From Corbicula japonica (taxonomy: Eukaryota > Mollusca > Bivalvia > Venerida > Cyrenidae), in the NCBI GenBank assembly GCA_038501625.1, contig JAZAYU010000052.1, forward strand, positions 4,059,955 to 4,123,954: a DNA stretch of 64,000 nucleotides. The letters run 5' to 3'. The position numbers and the translations under genes are program-made. This document shows positions 37,331 through 48,933 of the stretch, one piece after another; position 1 is the stretch's first letter; each line of letters starts with the position of its first letter. The notes under the pieces were generated by a model. It was not told the DNA's origin. It did no database searches and saw only the letters and a list, made by a program, of their open reading frames with translations.

Positions 37331-37425
37331 CTAATAATGTTTTTTCATCACAAACTGTGACCTGTGTAGATCCTTATCAGATTGCATAGATGTGCAGACT
37401 GATCTAAATCTACACTCTATCACTC
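37331..37425. mobile_element. M1 MITE, half copy
   Basis: One hairpin only: GTGTAGATCCTTATCAGATT and CTGATCTAAATCTACACTC. Confidence 0.6.
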
Positions 37426-38206
37426 AGAGCTTTTGTATTTTATATTTGACGGTGCGAAAGTATCATCTTTCTTTATAAATGAAGAAAATATCATGGACTG
37501 TCACTTTAAGAATTAATAGCTATTGTCAGATAAGAAAAAAAATGTTATAAACTATTATGCAGTGTAGTATGATTTTGACCTAAGCTGTGACCTTTTGGAC
37601 CATTTTATTGTTATATTCCCAAATAGGTAAATTTTTGTAACAATTGTTTATTATCCATTTAACTTTACCATTGTGACTGATAGATAGTAAATTACACAGT
37701 TCCAATAATATATGTAAGTACAAGGTGCATTCCTTGCTGTGTGTAAAAATCGAACTATCGTCAGCCTTAAATATGAAAATCTTGTAAAATACATGGTTTT
37801 GAACTGAATGAAATGTCCACAATCAGAATAAAAAATTTCAACACATTACTTAGATTCTTGAACCTTTCCCATTGGCAAAAAGGTGCAAGATTTTGATAGA
37901 TTTCTCACTAGTTTTTCTGTATAGCCACTTTGCCAAAAAGTGATTTTCTGAAATTTGGTCTTTATGAAGTTTTGATATTAGACTGACACTATACTTCAGT
38001 TCAAAGCATAATTACTGCTTCTTAACCTATAAACTTGTCAACATTTTATTGCTTTTGAAGTAGCACAAAGATAAGATGCTTTTATTATTAAAATCAAATC
38101 AATAAAAAAATGTCATGAACATTATTTTACAAATATTTTCTAGTCCGAAATTTATAGCCAAAAAGGAATTCTTGCATAATTTTAAATGCCAGAATTGCTT
38201 GTGTTT
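37426..38206. other. No gene seen
   Basis: AT-rich; an 80-codon minus frame (37580-37822) has no motif. GCCAAAAAGTGATTTTCTG-like short repeats near 37870-37940 are not a known family. Confidence 0.35.
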
Positions 38207-38418
38207 TAACCCTTTTCTCCATATATACATGTTTTAATGCTAGTGTAGATCCAGATCAGCTGGCACATGAGTGATTTCTGATCAGGATCTGGACTGGTCT
38301 CATCTTGGTCAGAAATAACCTAGTGAGTCATAAAGCCAACAGTGTAGATCCTGATCAGATGGCACAAATGGTTGCACAAGCACTTACACCTGTATAATTA
38401 TATGGCGTAAATGGTTAA
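38207..38418 (-). mobile_element. M1 MITE, second hairpin truncated
   Basis: TTAACCCTTTTCTCCATATA left end, GGTCAGAAATAACC centre; the second hairpin lacks its return arm before GTAAATGGTTAA. Confidence 0.85.
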
Positions 38419-39254
38419 TTAATAAAGTTAGACAATTATGCTTCATTAGGCAGAAGTCTGAATTCTACATAACATTTCCTAATTTCAGTTGTGATTTCAG
38501 AGGTTGGAATTTTTATCAAAATGAAATCAAGGTTTCATTTTAATACCAATTTTAGTACTATTGTTTCATTGTGTTTTTATACACAGATGTTCTTTAAATT
38601 TTAAAGCACATTTCTGTATACTTTATAACATATGGGGCAATGAAAGGACCCTTAAACAGGTGTTTATGATGCTATCTTAAAAAGTTGAGATCTTAATCTT
38701 TGACAATAGGCTTTTTAATACAATTGTTTAAGTAAATTATCACCTAGTACAAGTAAACTGTAATATAAAAATATTGGTTTTTGGGGTGTCAGTTTTGCCA
38801 ACAGCTATTTATTGTGTGGCTGTTATTTTCTGGTATGTAGTACAAGTTGTAAAATTGTAGTCAATAAGTTAGAAGATATTTTACCATACTTTACTATATC
38901 CCATTTATCCAACACTTGCTATATTACACGGTTGAGTAAAAATATAAAATCTTGTTTACTTTCCTTGCGGTCTGCTGCATTTGTTACAGGATCAAATATA
39001 CTCTACAACAAAATTGTGCATATTAACGTTAATTTTACTTAATTATATAAATAGATATTCTTACTGAATAAATCTGGACTTACATTATAACAAAATTTGA
39101 TTATTTACGGATTAAATGTTGAGTAAGTACATGATGCTTCATTTAAAATTGGTAAATTGTATTGAATATATAACCAGCATATTTATAAAGTGTTAAATAC
39201 ATCATACTGACCTAGTAAACTGTAGTTTGACTACCCAGGGTACTTTTAGTAACA

Positions 39255-39488
39255 CTTAACTCAATAAATATGGGTATTATAGCATGTACGACCAGTTTAG
39301 ATCCAGATCACTCAGCTCTTCCCTGATGTCTGATCTTGATCTCAACTGGTTGCTTCTTGGTTGGAAATAACTTTAAAAATCAAAAAGCAAATAGTGTTAA
39401 TCCTGATCAAACAGCATAGATGTTCCAGCTGATCAGGATCTACACTGTCTGCCCATGCTATAAAAGCTGTATCTATGTTTAAAAGTTA
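39255..39488 (-). mobile_element. M1 MITE, diverged
   Basis: TTAACTCAATAAATATGGG start, four inner arms recognisable, centre TTGGTTGGAAATAACT, right end TCTATGTTTAAAAGTTAA. Confidence 0.75.
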
Positions 39489-39752
39489 AATACAGTTTTT
39501 GTAACCAATTTAATATCATGTTAATTAAGACCTATTTACCGAGTTTTTCATGCAACAATTTCTTTGGATAAATGAGAAGGAAATTCCTATAGACGGCACT
39601 AAATACCCATAATGTTCAAAATATTCGATTATATCCAAATGCACTTATATTCAGCTTTTATGTATGTTTTATAACAAAATATGAAAGACAGATATATTTG
39701 AAAAATAATATTTTATTCAAACAGTGTTATTCTTTCATTAACATTATCATTA

Positions 39753-39973
39753 ACAGACTCAATTCCAAAGATATCATATGACTTTAATTGCTTCGGTGAA
39801 CAGTGTAAATCTGATCATGATCTACAATGTTTGCTTTTAAATTCAATAGGTTATTTCTGACCAAGAAGCAATTTTACTGTGTAGATCTATGATACAGCAT
39901 GAATCTCAGGGCTGGCTTATCTGGATCTATACTGTTCGCACATCTGATAAAATCTGTATATAAATACAGGTTA
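39753..39973 (+). mobile_element. M1 MITE, decayed
   Basis: GAACAGTGTAAATCTGATCA, centre AGGTTATTTCTGACCAAG, last arm TTATCTGGATCTATACTG; ends largely lost. Confidence 0.65.
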
Positions 39974-41087
39974 AGGACACATAGTCTACTAAAGTGGAGG
40001 GTACAAGATTTACCTTCTTTCGAAATGTTATGCATGTCTTTTTAATTGTTTTTCTCAGACAAAAAATGTTTGCTATGGCAACAAAAGTAGTAAAAATACC
40101 ACACTTAAACCGGATCTTGACATACCAGTTCTCAAAAGGTTTTAAACCTTTATTCATGAAACTTGGTATGCAGATAGTGGGCGTTAAAGAGATTATCCAG
40201 TTTCATTTGTCAGTCTGTATGTGAATTAGTGATATTACTGATTTTTTATGGGTGTTGAATGGCCATGTCATTGACTAAGTGAATGAACAAACAATGGAAT
40301 TCTTTTTAACTACATCTTGTGGCAAAACCTGTGTCCTGAAAATGTCAAAAGTCAAAACATTATGCACTGTCCATTAAATTGTAAGCAGGTTTTACAGTAG
40401 CCATGCCTCTTACCATAAAATGGTAATGATGATTCATTAGATGAATAAGACTTCATTGTTGAGTATGAAGTTGGAGCTTAAATATACAGTTACAAAGTTA
40501 TAATTAACAATTTATGGGCAAAAAAGACATTACCTTGTTATGATCTTGACAAAAGTCTTAGGAGGATGAAAACACAGACACATGCACAGTCAAGTAGTGC
40601 TGTCTTGATGTGCCATGTGCTCTTGTTAACTAATTTTTAGCCATTCTAATTGCCCCCCCAAATCCTCAGCCTATAATACTTTGCTTTGATTTGCTCAGAA
40701 GTTCATAAAGTTTTTCATGCAAAGAATTCCTGACATTTGGGATAATTTGCTTATATTACCCGACAAAATGCTGATGAGGTAGTTATTGCTCATTAGTCTG
40801 TTAAAAAGTTCAGCAATTACACATCACAAGTTATATTTGTGTTTGATAGCTGTAAAATCCTCTCAGCTGATCAAAGTTCTCTGTCTTTATTTGGCTTCAT
40901 TACCCCATTCGAGGTTATAGAGAGAGATTTCCTGTGAGTATGTATAAATTTATGTTCTACGAAGTAAGTAGTGATATGCCAAATCCTGCCAGATTATCAT
41001 TTAAAATAATCTTCCATTTTAACATCTAGCCCTGTAGAAAGTTACTATTTTCCAAAAATTTTCAGTTTCTAGTCCTTATGAGTTGTT
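39974..41087. other. No gene seen
   Basis: Overlapping 76-codon frames on both strands at 39927-40224 are not supported by motif or splice sites. TGCCATGTGCTCTTGTTAAC at about 40609 resembles the GCTCTTGT tip of the pearl-like elements and may be a remnant 3' end. Confidence 0.35.
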
Positions 41088-42435
41088 TTTAGCTCGACTA
41101 TTCGAAGAATATGTCGAGCTATTGTACTCACTTGGGCGTCGGCGTCGCCGTCGGCGTCCCGCTTTGGTTAAAGTTTACGTGCAACCTACCTATATCTTAA
41201 AAACTACTATAGCTACAGCTTTTAAACTTGGCACACTTGTTCGTCATCATGTCCCGAGTGTGTATGCCAAGAACCATAACTCTAACTTTCATTTTGATCA
41301 AATTATGGCCCTTTTTGACTTAGAATTTCAGGTTAAAGTTTGCTTGCAAGCTACTGTACAAACTCATAACTTCAATACTACTTATACTACAGCTTTTAAA
41401 CTTGGCACACTTGTTCATCATCATGTCCCGAGTGTGTATACCAAGAACCATAACTCTGACTTTCATTTTGATCAAATTATGGCCCTTTTTTGGCTTAGAA
41501 TTTCAGGTTAAAGTTTGCCTGCAAGCTACTATACAAACTAATAACTTCAATACTACTTATACTACAGCTTTGAAACTTTCAACACTTGTTCATCATCATA
41601 TCCCAAGTGTGTATGCCAAGAACCATAACTCTAACTTTCATTTTTATCAAATTATGCCCCTTTTTCAACTTAGAATTTCAGGTTAAAGTTTGCGTGCAAG
41701 CTACTGTGCAAACCCATAACTTCCATACTACTTATACTACAGCTTTGAAACTTTCAACACTTGTTCATCATCATATTTCAAGATTGTATGCCAAGAACCA
41801 TAACTCTTACTTCCATTTTGTTAAAATTATGGCCCTTTTTCGACTTAGAATTTCAGGTTAAAGTTTGCGTGCAAGCTAGTTACTTTCATACTTCTTGTAC
41901 TATAGCTTTGAGACTTAAGACACTTGTTTACCATCATGACCCTGACTATGTATGCCAAGAACCATAACTCTTTCTTTCATTTTTAATCAAATTATGGCCC
42001 TTTTTCGACTTAGAATTTCAGGTTAAAGTTTGCGTGCAAGCTAGTTACTTTCATACTTCTTGTACTATAGTTTTGAAACTTATTCACCATCATGACCCTG
42101 ACTATGTATGCCAAGAACCATAACTCTTTGATTTTTTTCAAATTACTGCCCTTTTTAGACTTAAAAATTAAGGTTTAAAACTTTGTATACCTTTATTTTA
42201 TCTTACATCAGGTTTATTTTCAAAGGCCCATAACTCATCCTTGCTTTTTTATATTTGATTTTTGCCCCTTTTCACTTGAAATTAGAATTAAGACTTATAA
42301 ATAATTGTTAAAGTTTCAATGTTAGTGTTTTTCATATGAAATGCTATATAAAAGGTTTAAAACAGATGTCCTTAACATACTTTGGTTGAAAGTATTGAGT
42401 AATTGTGGGGTGGGTGGGTGGGTGCATAGACTATA

Positions 42436-42512
42436 CCATACCATACCATACCATACCATACTACCATACCATACCATACCATACCATACCATACCATACC
42501 ATACCATACCAT
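42436..42512 (+). repeat. (ATACC)n microsatellite
   Basis: About 15 pentamers with one interruption (ATACTACC). Lies inside pearl-like element 2 and is followed by CTGTA repeats. Confidence 0.97.
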
Positions 42513-42537
42513 AACACTGTACTGTACTGTACCCCCA

Positions 42538-43397
42538 CCACCCACCACCACCTCCACATACCAACACCACCACCAACAACAACTACAACAACACCAACAC
42601 AAACAACAACAACAACACCACCAACAACAACAACAACAACACCGCCAACACCACCACCACTAACAACAACAACAACACCAACAACACCATCACCACCACC
42701 AACAACACAACCACCACCAACAACAACACCACCATTAACAACACCAACACCACCAACAACAACTACAGCATCACCATTAACAACAACAACACCACCAACA
42801 ACAACACCAACACCACCACCAACAACAATATCAACACCACCACCAACAACAACACAAACACAAACAACAACACCACCACCACCACCATCAACAACACCAC
42901 CACTAACAACAACAACACCATCACCACCACCAACAACACCAAAAACAACAACATCATCACCACCACCAACACCACCAACAACAACACCACCACCACCAAC
43001 AACAACATCATCACCACCACCAACACCACCACCAACAACAACAACACCACTACCAACAACAACAACACCAACAACAACACCACCAACAACATCAACACCA
43101 GCACCAACAACAACACCACCACCACCAGCAACACCCCCACCAACAACAACACCAACAACATCAACACCACCACCAACAACAACATCAACACCACCACCAA
43201 CAACAGCAACAACAACAACACCAACAACCACCACCACCACCACCAGCAACAACACTACCACCACCACCACCAACAACACCAACAATACCAACACCACCAC
43301 CAACAACAACACCAACAACAGCAACAACTCCACCACCAACAACAGCAACACCACCACCACCAACAACAGCAACACCACCACCAACAACAGCAACCAG
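42538..43397 (+). repeat. ~860-bp CAA/CAC trinucleotide tract, nearly free of G and T on +
   Basis: Irregular mixture of CAA, CAC and ACC triplets with a few CAT and CAG. All six frames are open or nearly so, which yields the 350-codon Thr/Pro frame (+) and 319-codon Val/Gly frame (-). These are composition artefacts: no start context, no domain, and they sit inside a mobile element. The minus strand is (GGT)n-rich with many GG runs. Confidence 0.95.
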
Positions 43398-43982
43398 CAT
43401 ACCATACTGTACTTCACCACGCCACATCACTATAGGTGGGCAAAGATAGTGGGTTGATGGGTGTGGGATCAGGGGTTTATGGGCTGGGTTGTGTAAACCC
43501 TAAAAAAATCTACAAGAATAAATTAAGTGTAATTTATTGATTTCCTAACTTGGATTAAGAAACTTTTGTTCATGTGTGTTTGTTGGGGGTGTCATAAACT
43601 CCTGAATCACTCCCCAGTTTAAATGAAGCCCAGTTACAATGTGCTTAATAATTCTGACTTTTCGAATAGTCGAGCGTGCAGTCGTTTCCGACTGGCTCTT
43701 GTTTTAAATTTATTAGTACTGATGAACATTATAATGGTGTAGAACATCTGCCCATCTCAGTGCATGCTCCACTATGTAACTATCTATACCATTAGTAACA
43801 GTTGTTCAACAAGAACTGGACAGATAACAAATATTTGAATTGTTAAAGCAAACGGGGTAAGGAGATGGGGTATGTCAAATATCATATTCAGTCTAGACTC
43901 TGACCAATAATCTCTGTTTGCAGAGTCATAGACTTCCATTGAGGTTATCCTGTGCCCAAGGGATTAAGGGAAAATAGCGATT

Positions 43983-44053
43983 GGTTGCCATTTCAGCCAA
44001 TCAGATGCTCGAGATTTGAGACTGTTTCCAATTGCTCAGTTTTATAACCCTGG
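43983..44053. mobile_element. M2 element, half copy
   Basis: CCATTTCAGCCAATCAGATG, GAGATTTGAGAC and GTTTTATAACCCTGGGCAC, the right arm of M2. Copy B of the large duplication begins within it, directly at the gap. Confidence 0.7.
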
Positions 44054-44592
44054 GCACTGGTCTTACCTCATGTTAAGTTTTCTACGATATTATATGTATT
44101 TTTTCCATTATTAGTTTGATTTGTCTCAGTGCTTGTGAGAAATAAGGTTACCCAATAGCTTAAATGTCAAGTATAACTAGTATCAATTAATATCATGCTA
44201 AAAGTTTGCTAGGGTTATTTTTTGCCCTTTTTCCCAAGCGGAGAATAATTAAAAATTAAATCCTTGTCAAATATACCACAGTACATTATTTGGACTAAAT
44301 AACCATCAGAGGACGTAATGTTTTTCATACCTTAGTGAACAACAAAATCCACTTGTTCTTGCACTCATAATTCATTTAGATCTACTATGCATCTAAGTTC
44401 CAGCTTGCATTTTATTTAAGGATTATGAAATGATATTATATGGCATTATCTGGGTATGGAAAACATTTGGGTTGTTTAAAGTGTGTGAAGCCAGAAGGAA
44501 ACAGTTAATAGAAAAAGACTTTTATCAATACGAAGTGCAAGATGAATGTTAATGAATCACTGATAAAATTCAGGATGTAATTTATTATTTCT

Positions 44593-44806
44593 TTAACCCT
44601 TTCCTCCATATACATGCCATATGTGGCAAACAGTGTAGATACAGATCAGCTGGCACATTTGTGCTGTCTGATCAGGATATGTGCTGTTCACTTTTTGATT
44701 AATTAGGTTATTTCTGACCAAAAGGCACAGCACAGATGTGCTGGGTGATCTGGATCTATACTGGTTGCACATGCATAAAAAGGCATATATAGGGAGTAAA
44801 GGGTTT
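44593..44806 (+). mobile_element. M1 MITE directly upstream of exon 1 copy A
   Basis: TTAACCCTTTCCTCCATATA to GGGAGTAAAGGGTTTATT; centre GGTTATTTCTGACC. The second hairpin is shortened. The end is about 18 bp before the exon 1 acceptor AG, so a branch point could fall inside the element. Confidence 0.88.
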
Positions 44807-44824
44807 ATTAAAATCTGTTTTCAG

Positions 44825-44954
44825 AAGCCATATGATGAGGTGTAATGGGAAAATCCATGAATCTTAACAACTTGAGCCCTGAGGAGGCTGAGCAGATCCT
44901 CAAGGTCATCCAGAAAGATTTCGAGCTCAGACAGAAGGAAAGGGAAAGACTAAG
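44825..44954 (+). CDS. MYRIP: Slac2/MyRIP-like Rab27 effector, coding exon 1 (copy A)
   Basis: First coding exon of a Rab27-binding effector of the Slac2 (MyRIP/melanophilin) group, proteins that link Rab27 on secretory or pigment organelles to myosin and actin. Coding runs 44845-44954 (36 codons plus 2 nt); 44825-44844 would be 5' UTR after an acceptor (TTTTCAG, ending 44824). The peptide starts MGKSMNLNNLSPEEAEQ and continues as a charged helix ending KERERL; this matches the SHD1 start of vertebrate family members, which also begin MG(K/R)xLxLxxL(T)xxE. The donor is AAG|GTATGC, phase 2, compatible with exon 2. Immediately downstream the exon end and donor are tandemly repeated. An M1 MITE ends about 18 bp upstream of the acceptor. 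The same exon recurs identically at 48824, possibly through an assembly duplication, so only one may exist in the animal. Confidence 0.72.
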
Positions 44955-45990
44955 GTATGCCAATTTAAAATCATGAAGAAAGAAAGAGAAAGACTAAGGT
45001 AGGCCAATTTGAAATATGAAGAAGGAAAGGGAAAGACTAAGGTAGGCCAATTTGAAATATGAAGAAGGAAAGGGAAAGACTAAGGTAGGCCAATTTGAAA
45101 TACGAAGAAGGAAAGAGAAAGACTAAGGTAAGCCAATTTGAAATATGAAGAAGGAAAGGGAAAGACTAAGGTAGGCCAATTTGAAATATGAAGAAGGAAA
45201 GGGAAAGACTAAGGTAGGCCAATTTGAAATATGAAGAAGGAAAGGGAAAGACTAAGGTAGGCCAATTTGAAATATGAAGAAGGAAAGGGAAAGACTAAGG
45301 TAGGCCAATTTGAAATATGAAGAAGGAAAGGGAAAGACTAAGGTAGGCCAATTTGAAATATGAAGAAGGAAAGGGAAAGACTAAGGTAGGCCAATTTGAA
45401 ATACGAAGAAGGAAAGAGAAAGACTAAGGTAAGCCAATTTGAAATATGAAGAAGGAAAAGGAAAGACTAAGGTAGGCCAATATGAAATATGAAGAAGGAA
45501 AAGGAAAGACTAAGGTAGGCCAATTTGAAATATGAAGAAGGAAAGGGAAAGACTAAGGTAGGCCAATTTGAAATATGAAGAAGGAAAAGGAAAGACTAAG
45601 GTAGGCCAATTTGAAATATGAAGAAGGAAAAGGAAAGACTAAGGTAGGCCAATTTGAAATATGAAGAAGGAAAGGGAAAGACTAAGGTAGGCCAATTTGA
45701 AATATGAAGAAAGAAAAGGAAAGACTAAGGTAGGCCAATTTGAAATGTGAAGAAGGAAAGGGAAAGACTAAGGTAGGCCAATTTGAAATATGAAGAAGGA
45801 AAGAGAAAGACTAATGTAGGCCAATTTGAAATATGAAGAAGGAAAGAGAAAGACTAAGGTAGGCCAATTTGAAATATGAAGAAGGAAAGGGAAAGACTAA
45901 GGTAGGCCAATTTGAAATCATGAAGAATAAAAGGGAAAGACTAAGGCCATTTTGAGATCATGAAGAATGAAAGGGAAAGACTAAGGTAGG
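44935..45990 (+). repeat. 43-bp minisatellite derived from exon 1 end and splice donor (copy A)
   Basis: About two dozen units of the form GAAGGAAAGGGAAAGACTAA|GGTAGGCCAATTTGAAATAT. The first unit overlaps the end of coding exon 1 (GAAAGGGAAAGACTAAG) and its donor; later units keep AAG|GTAGGC, and two (gt at 45128 and 45429) have AAG|GTAAGC. Units after ~45900 decay. Confidence 0.95.
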
Positions 45991-46346
45991 CCAATCTTAA
46001 ATCAGGGAAAGACTTAAAGGAAGGTAAAAGAGATCAGGAAGAAGGAATGGGAAAGACTAAGATCAACTAATTTGAGGTTATTGATAACAAGAAGGAAAGG
46101 ATGGAAAGGGGAAGTAAGGTAGATGCTAAGGCTAATTTGAGATCAGGTAGATAGAATGGGAAAGACTAAGATAAACTAATTTGAGATCATACTATATGTA
46201 ATGGGATTTTAAGGACCAATCTGCAAAATCTACAAAAATTAGTACCCTGTGAATATTAATCAATCTGCAGAATTTAAACTGGAGCAAATGTCAATTATTC
46301 TCCTCGATTATACACAAGTGTCTACAGAACTGATTTCTCAACAGTA

Positions 46347-46524
46347 TACAGTGAAACTCTTATTTAACAGACACCTAAGGGACTGAGGGAAAGTGTCTTT
46401 AATAGCGGGTTGTCCTTAATTGTGGGTTAAAATCAAGAAGAGATAATGTCTGTTCTTTAAGAAATCGCCCATAATAGCGGGGTGCCCGTAATATCGAGTG
46501 TCCGTTATGAGGGGTTTTACTGTA
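46347..46524. mobile_element. Small pogo-like MITE, copy A
   Basis: TACAGTGAAACTCTTATTTA at the left, complement of TACAGTAAAACCCCTCATAA at the right, TA tips, ~178 bp. Interior has AATAGCGGGTTGTCC and AATAGCGGGGTGCCC. Confidence 0.78.
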
Positions 46525-46542
46525 CTTCTTATATCAAGTGTT

Positions 46543-46737
46543 TGACCAGTTATGATCCAGCCTGCACATCTGTGCATTCTAATACCGATCAACTCTGTTT
46601 TTTTCTTGGTGAGAAATGATCTAATGGTTCTAAAAGGGAAAACTGTAGATCCTGATCAGACTGCACAAAGATGCTGGCTGATCTAGATCTATGCTTGTCT
46701 AACATGGGATATCATCCATATCCATGAAGTAAAGGTT
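46543..46737 (-). mobile_element. M1 MITE, decayed
   Basis: GACCAGTTATGATCCAGCCT, TTGGTGAGAAATGATCT centre, GTAGATCCTGATCAGACTGC, end CATGAAGTAAAGGTTT. Confidence 0.65.
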
Positions 46738-46792
46738 TGCTGAGCTTGCAGTACTCGAAACTCAGAGCAGCTGATTCTCCTTGATAAGACAA

Positions 46793-46937
46793 GTGCCCAA
46801 GATTATAAAACTGAGCATGAAAACCAGTCTCAAATCTCAAGCATCTGATTGGCTGAAATGGCGACTGGTCGCCATTTCAGCCAATTAGATGCTTGAGATT
46901 TGAGACTGGTTTCCAATCTCAGCTTTATAACCTTCAG
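46793..46937. mobile_element. M2 palindromic MITE, full copy
   Basis: A ~145-bp near-perfect palindrome: GTGCCCAAGATTATAAAACT .. CTCAAATCTCAAGCATCTGA .. ATTGGCTGAAATGGCGAC and return. The arms meet at GCGACTGGTCGC. Other copies: about 507, 34452, 43983, 50901 and 58776. Confidence 0.85.
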
Positions 46938-47297
46938 CCAAGAAGTTATCTCAGGACTTTTTTTCCTTCAATTTTATATCCAATATTTCCCAAGCGCAAA
47001 ACATATACTTTTTTCCCAATTAGAAAAGAAAAATTCCCAATTGAATCAATACAAAAACTTCTGACAAAAATACTGTTACCTGTGTCATTCATTACTAAAA
47101 TATTATAGCTTGGAAGTTAATCAAGCATCATTTGTTTCTTTAATCCAGAATTTATTGATAAAATCAAAGGTGTAAAACTTTTTGTTTCCAAATAATGCCC
47201 CCCTAAAATCCCAGTTTCTGGCAAAATGACGCGAAATTTCCCAATTTCAGGAGTATCGGTCATATTCCCTAAAAAGCCCTGTATCTAACAGTGCATA

Positions 47298-47502
47298 AAC
47301 CTTATATTCCATACATAAACCTTTATTGCATGGGCAAAAAGTGTAGAGCCAGATCTGCCAACACATTATGTGTAATCTGATCAGGATCTTCATTGTTTCT
47401 TATAGGTTCAGTAGGTTATTTCTGACCAAAATGTGACCAGTGTAGATCCAGAAAATACTGCATGGATATGCTTGCTTCCTGATCAGGATCTACACTGGTC
47501 CC
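47298..47502 (+). mobile_element. M1 MITE, cut by the gap
   Basis: Starts AACCTTATATTCCATACATA, centre AGGTTATTTCTGACCAAAAT, then GATCAGGATCTACACTGGTC just before the N run. Confidence 0.85.
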
Positions 47503-48002
47503 NNNNNNNNNNNNNNNNNNNNNNNNNNNNNNNNNNNNNNNNNNNNNNNNNNNNNNNNNNNNNNNNNNNNNNNNNNNNNNNNNNNNNNNNNNNNNNNNNN
47601 NNNNNNNNNNNNNNNNNNNNNNNNNNNNNNNNNNNNNNNNNNNNNNNNNNNNNNNNNNNNNNNNNNNNNNNNNNNNNNNNNNNNNNNNNNNNNNNNNNNN
47701 NNNNNNNNNNNNNNNNNNNNNNNNNNNNNNNNNNNNNNNNNNNNNNNNNNNNNNNNNNNNNNNNNNNNNNNNNNNNNNNNNNNNNNNNNNNNNNNNNNNN
47801 NNNNNNNNNNNNNNNNNNNNNNNNNNNNNNNNNNNNNNNNNNNNNNNNNNNNNNNNNNNNNNNNNNNNNNNNNNNNNNNNNNNNNNNNNNNNNNNNNNNN
47901 NNNNNNNNNNNNNNNNNNNNNNNNNNNNNNNNNNNNNNNNNNNNNNNNNNNNNNNNNNNNNNNNNNNNNNNNNNNNNNNNNNNNNNNNNNNNNNNNNNNN
48001 NN
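47503..48002. other. Assembly gap, exactly 500 N
   Basis: A run of exactly 500 N, a round placeholder size. Frames reported across it are meaningless. It separates the two duplicated blocks. Confidence 0.99.
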
Positions 48003-48571
48003 GTTTCCAATTGCTCAGTTTTATAACCCTGAGCACTGGTCTTACCTCATGTTAAGTTTTCTACAATATTATATGTATTTTTTCCATTATTAGTTTGATT
48101 TGTCTCAGTGCTTGTGAGAAATAAAGTTACCCAATAGCTTAAATGTCAAGTATAACTAGTATCAATTAATATCATGCTAAAAGTTTGCTAGGGTTATTTT
48201 TTGCCCTTTTTCCCAAGCGGAGAATAATTAAAAATTAAATCCTCGTCAAATATACCACAGTACATTATTTGGACTTCATAACCATCAGAGGACGTAATGT
48301 TTTTCATACCTTAGTGAACAACAAAATCCACTTGTTCTTGCACTCATAATTCATTTAGATCTACTATGCATCTAAGTTCCAGCTTGCATTTTATTTAAGG
48401 ATTATGAAATGATATTATATGGCATTATCTGGGTATGGAAAACATTTGGGTTGTTTAAAGTGTGTGAAGCCAGAAGGAAACAGTTAATAGAAAAAGACTT
48501 TTATCAATACGAAGTGCAAGATGAATGTTAATGAATCACTGATAAAATTCAGGATTTAATTTATTATTTCT

Positions 48572-48787
48572 TTAACCCTTTCCTCCATATACATGCCATA
48601 TATGGCAAACAGTGTAGATACAGATCAGCTGGCACATTTGTGCTGTCTGATCAGGATATGTGCTGTTCACTTTTTGATTAATTAGGTTATTTCTGACCAA
48701 AAGGCACAGCACAGATGTGCTGGGTGATCTGGATCTATACTGGTTGCACATGCATAAAAAGGCATATATAGGGAGTAAAGGGTTTAT
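48572..48787 (+). mobile_element. M1 MITE directly upstream of exon 1 copy B
   Basis: Same insertion as at 44593, duplicated with the block (one visible change, CATATATGG for CATATGTGG). Confidence 0.88.
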
Positions 48788-48803
48788 TAAAATCTGTTTT
48801 CAG

Positions 48804-48933
48804 AAGCCATATGATGAGGTGTAATGGGAAAATCCATGAATCTTAACAACTTGAGCCCTGAGGAGGCTGAGCAGATCCTCAAGGTCATCCAGAAAGATTT
48901 CGAGCTCAGACAGAAGGAAAGGGAAAGACTAAG
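48804..48933 (+). CDS. MYRIP: Slac2/MyRIP-like Rab27 effector, coding exon 1 (copy B)
   Basis: Second copy of the SHD1-encoding first exon; coding runs 48824-48933 and the acceptor ends at 48803. It encodes the same 36 residues as copy A and lies 3979 bp downstream of it. Phase 2 donor AAG|GTATGC; joining to exon 2 at 53741 makes a Ser codon and continues in frame. The reading frame stays open past the donor to 49084. A second donor of the same phase at 49020|49021 would add 29 in-frame charged, helix-prone residues. Being nearest to exon 2, this is the default exon 1 in the present assembly. Whether A and B are two loci or two alleles cannot be decided here. Confidence 0.75.

Larger units (their letters stand above)
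41088..43704. mobile_element. Pearl/Helentron-like element 2 with expanded microsatellites
   Basis: Starts TTTTAGCTCGACTATTCGAA, has GGCGTCGGCGTCGCCGTCGG, then ~175-bp core units (repeat of AACTTGGCACACTTGTTC at 41225, 41399, 41574, 41749; then decayed units to ~42130), two simple-sequence tracts, and an end TTTTCGAATAGTCGAGCG.. GACTGGCTCTTGTTTT. Subterminal CGACTATTCGAA / TTCGAATAGTCG are complementary. The overlapping 68-142-codon frames at 41083-41967 are the core units read in frame, 175 not being divisible by 3. Confidence 0.72.
44024..47502. repeat. 3.5-kb duplicated block, copy A
   Basis: From GTTTCCAATTGCTCAG to the start of the N gap, near-identical and colinear with 48003-51642. 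Contains M1, coding exon 1, the 43-bp array, a small MITE, an M2 palindrome and another M1. Differences are single bases, small indels and array length. Confidence 0.95.

Noticed and set aside
41083..41967. Overlapping 68-142-codon frames with repeated FKLGTLVHHHVPSVY-like segments
   Set aside because: Repetition follows the 175-bp core of the pearl-like element in shifting frames; not a repeat protein.
42405..43457. 350-codon Thr/Pro frame (+) and 319-codon Val/Gly frame (-), the longest gap-free frames in the window
   Set aside because: Both are translations of the CAA/CAC microsatellite inside a pearl-like element; all frames are open there and no domain or start context exists.
47416..48036. 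Three frames of 175-206 codons
   Set aside because: They consist almost entirely of unknown residues across the 500-N gap.
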